Assembly: GCF_040939455.1 (NCBI RefSeq)
Contig: NC_134115.1
Span: forward strand, 26,004,727 to 26,068,726
Source of the DNA: Microcebus murinus
Taxonomy: Eukaryota; Chordata; Mammalia; Primates; Cheirogaleidae
DNA: 64,000 nucleotides
Direction of reading: 5' to 3'
Below, piece by piece: positions 61,950 to 64,000 of this stretch. The position numbers and the translations under genes were made by a program. How positions within the stretch are numbered: the first letter of the stretch is position 1; each line of letters begins with the position of its first letter. The notes under the pieces are model-generated. The model saw only the letters and a list, made by a program, of their open reading frames with translations. It ran no database searches and was not told the DNA's origin.

Positions 61950-63030
61950 CTTTGGTTCATTAATCCCTTGACAATTCTGTCACTGGGTTAAAACTTAAAA
62001 TATTACAATCTACTGCCACATTAAGTGATCTGTGCAAGTAGTTACAGGCAGAATGTGATAGGAGAGAAAAATATCTGAAAGTCATTTCTGGTTATCAGAA
62101 AAGACTAATGATGATAACTTCACCACTGGCTTTCTTTAGTGATTTATTTTACAGTAAAGTAAATGTATGATTGAACGAAAGGTTTATCACTTAGAACCAA
62201 TGTCTGACACCCCTAAAGATTGTTATTTATTCTGAAATCTAATGTTCCAAGCCTTCATCAGAAATGTCAGGGGTGAGGCAGGGAGGGAGATGGGGCATGG
62301 AAACAACACCCCTGAAACAAAGCTGGTATTGCAAATAGAGGTAAACACTTAAATAATACCTGTGTTTCTGCAGAGAGGCCAACAGATTCAATACTATACC
62401 AAAAAAAAAAAAACAAAAACAAAAACAAAAAACCTTGCTTGAGAGAAAGGAGAACTAGAAGAGGTTTAAAAAAAATGAATAGAAAAAAACTCACCATGAA
62501 GAATTAAATTATGGTGATTTTCTTCCTCTATTTTCTAAATTGTTTCCTGAATTTTCTAGTTTGTTATAAGTATGCACTACTTTTAAAATAAAAAACAAAT
62601 TCTAAACTTTAGAAGTCCAATGAGCTATCCATTGTGCAAGAAGAGCCAGATTTCTAAGAAAATAGCTGTTTGTAACTTTAAAGATGAAAAAAATCCCCAG
62701 TGATGTAATGGAAATTTTACTTATCAAGGTAGTGCCCTAAGGGGAGTTGCTCATAGCTGCCTAAATTGCTCCTAAAGTTCATAAATAAATGCCCAACTGG
62801 TTCTGAGTTTCTAAAGAGGCCATGATTAGGGCCACAGTGGTGATCTCAACATGGCTTACCTATTACGGTTTTGATAAGAGAAAAAGAGGCGAAGATGCTA
62901 CTGGGAAGTAGTATAAGATCAGAAAACAGGGAGGGTGGATATTTCACTGTCTTTAAAGTGAAAGCAGTAGTAGGAATCTCTATCATTAGGCCACCATAGG
63001 TGAACTTTTTCATTCCAAGAACCTCTCCTA
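61950..63030. other. Unique DNA, no gene recognised
   Basis: A-rich (AAAAAC)n at 62401-62432. No gene supported. Confidence 0.4.
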
Positions 63031-63034
63031 GAAG

Positions 63035-63410
63035 CCACTTCTAGCTGCACGGTTCTGGAGGCTAGAAGTCCAAGATTAAGGTGTTGGCAGGCCTGGTTTC
63101 TTCTGAGGGCTCTCACCTTGGCTTATGGATGTCCTCACAAGGATTTTCCTCTGTGTGTGTGCATCGCTGGTGTCTCTCTGTGCATGCCAATCTCCTCTTC
63201 TAATAAGGACAACAGTGATATTGGATTAGGACCCACCTTAACAGCCTCATTGTAACCTAATTATCTCTTTAAAAACCTTATCACCAAAGACAGTCACATT
63301 CTGAGGTTCTGGGGATTAGGATTTGGACATATGACTTTGGTGGGGGTTTTTTTGTGTTTGTGTGTCTGTGTTTGGGCAGGAGGGGGGACCACGAGTCAGC
63401 CTATAATATC
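63035..63410. mobile_element. Old dispersed repeat, family uncertain
   Basis: Contains blocks that recur widely in mammalian genomes: 'ggaggctagaagtccaagat', 'ctggtgtctctctgtgcatg', 'cctcattgtaacctaattat', 'cagtcacattctgaggttct'. I recognise the pattern but cannot name the family with confidence. No coding capacity. Confidence 0.5.
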
Positions 63411-63527
63411 TGGAAACAGGAAATCAAACTTATTCTATCCCCATAGTTGAGCCAGTGAGAAATACCATCTATTCATTTAGTGTCTCCATAATAAAGTAAC
63501 ACTGTAATTGCTTTAAAAAAAAATGGT

Positions 63528-63758
63528 TTCTTAACCTCTGTACAATTGACATCTTGGCCTGGATAAGTCTTTGCTGTCGGAGGTTGTCCTGTGCATTATA
63601 GGATGTTTAACAGCATCCCTGGACCCTACACAATAGATGTCAATATCATCACCGCACCCACCTCTAAGTTGCAATGACCACAATTTTCTCCAACGTTGAT
63701 AAATGTTCCCTGGGGAGCAAAATTACCCCCTCATTGAAAACCACCTATTTAAAGGGAC
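63528..63758 (-). mobile_element. MER5A-type hAT-Charlie element
   Basis: Matches MER5A in order: 'gtttcttaacctctgtacaa', 'ggttgtcctgtgcattatag', 'gatgtttaacagcatccctg', 'aatgttccctggggagcaaa', ending 'cattgaaaaccacc'. Nonautonomous and ancient. Strand assignment follows the usual consensus orientation and is uncertain. Confidence 0.8.
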
Positions 63759-64000
63759 GGAGTTATTCAGTCAGGGATAATAAGACAAAAAGAAGGAGGA
63801 AACAAATGTTGATCACCCTTCTTCTATTGGCCAATAACTATATCAAGGTGATTTCTCATGGACAATTTCAATAAATTTCCATAGCAATACTGAGAGCTTG
63901 GTATTAACATCCCCCATTTTCTAGATTAGGAAATGAATCTGAGGGGATGAATGGCTTATTGAGACGATGCAGCAGATAAACTGTGAAGGAAGGATGTAGA

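Overview
This is a 64 kb piece of nuclear DNA from a mammal, most likely a strepsirrhine primate (lemur, loris or galago group). The sequence shows dimeric Alu elements whose middle linker carries 'ttaattggccaacta', and LINE-1 3' ends closing with 'tttgtacccccataatatg' before the A tail. From family knowledge both point to strepsirrhines. No galago-type tRNA-derived SINE was seen, which leans towards a lemur, but that is inference.

I find no intact protein-coding gene, no CpG island and no exon I can defend. Every long reading frame is short and random-looking, lies inside a repeat, or is a shadow of a dead retrocopy. The window therefore looks intergenic or deeply intronic.

Layout. 0-8 kb: mostly unique AT-rich DNA with one young Alu. 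8-10 kb: old antisense L1 with an Alu inside. 12-16 kb: a short poly(A) insertion, MIRs, an MLT1 LTR, an L1 RT remnant and an Alu. 16-20 kb: the longest repeat-poor stretch. 21-25 kb: CTTT microsatellite and old antisense L1 sequence with a nested insertion. 26-31 kb: three Alus, a MIR and a 122 bp tandem duplication. 32-35 kb: a hAT element and a unique segment each split by a short poly(A) insertion, then an L2 split by a Y1 RNA retrocopy and by a 5'-truncated L1 carrying a 3' transduction. 36-46 kb: a free left Alu monomer, an Alu, a CT microsatellite, a full-length Y1 retrocopy, an L1 3' end, a TES (testin) processed pseudogene, an Alu and a tailless tRNA-Tyr half. 50-52 kb: L1 3' half with a 40-A insertion. 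56-59 kb: four Alus, a polypurine tract and (GGAA)22. 59.5-60.9 kb: a nearly full-length dead mariner with an internal 102 bp duplication. 61-64 kb: MIRs, an old repeat and MER5A.

Nothing here works as a pathway. The common theme is L1-machinery retrotransposition of unusual templates: mRNA, Y RNA, half a tRNA, read-through L1 RNA and several very short poly(A) fragments, most of them marked by readable target-site duplications (TSDs).
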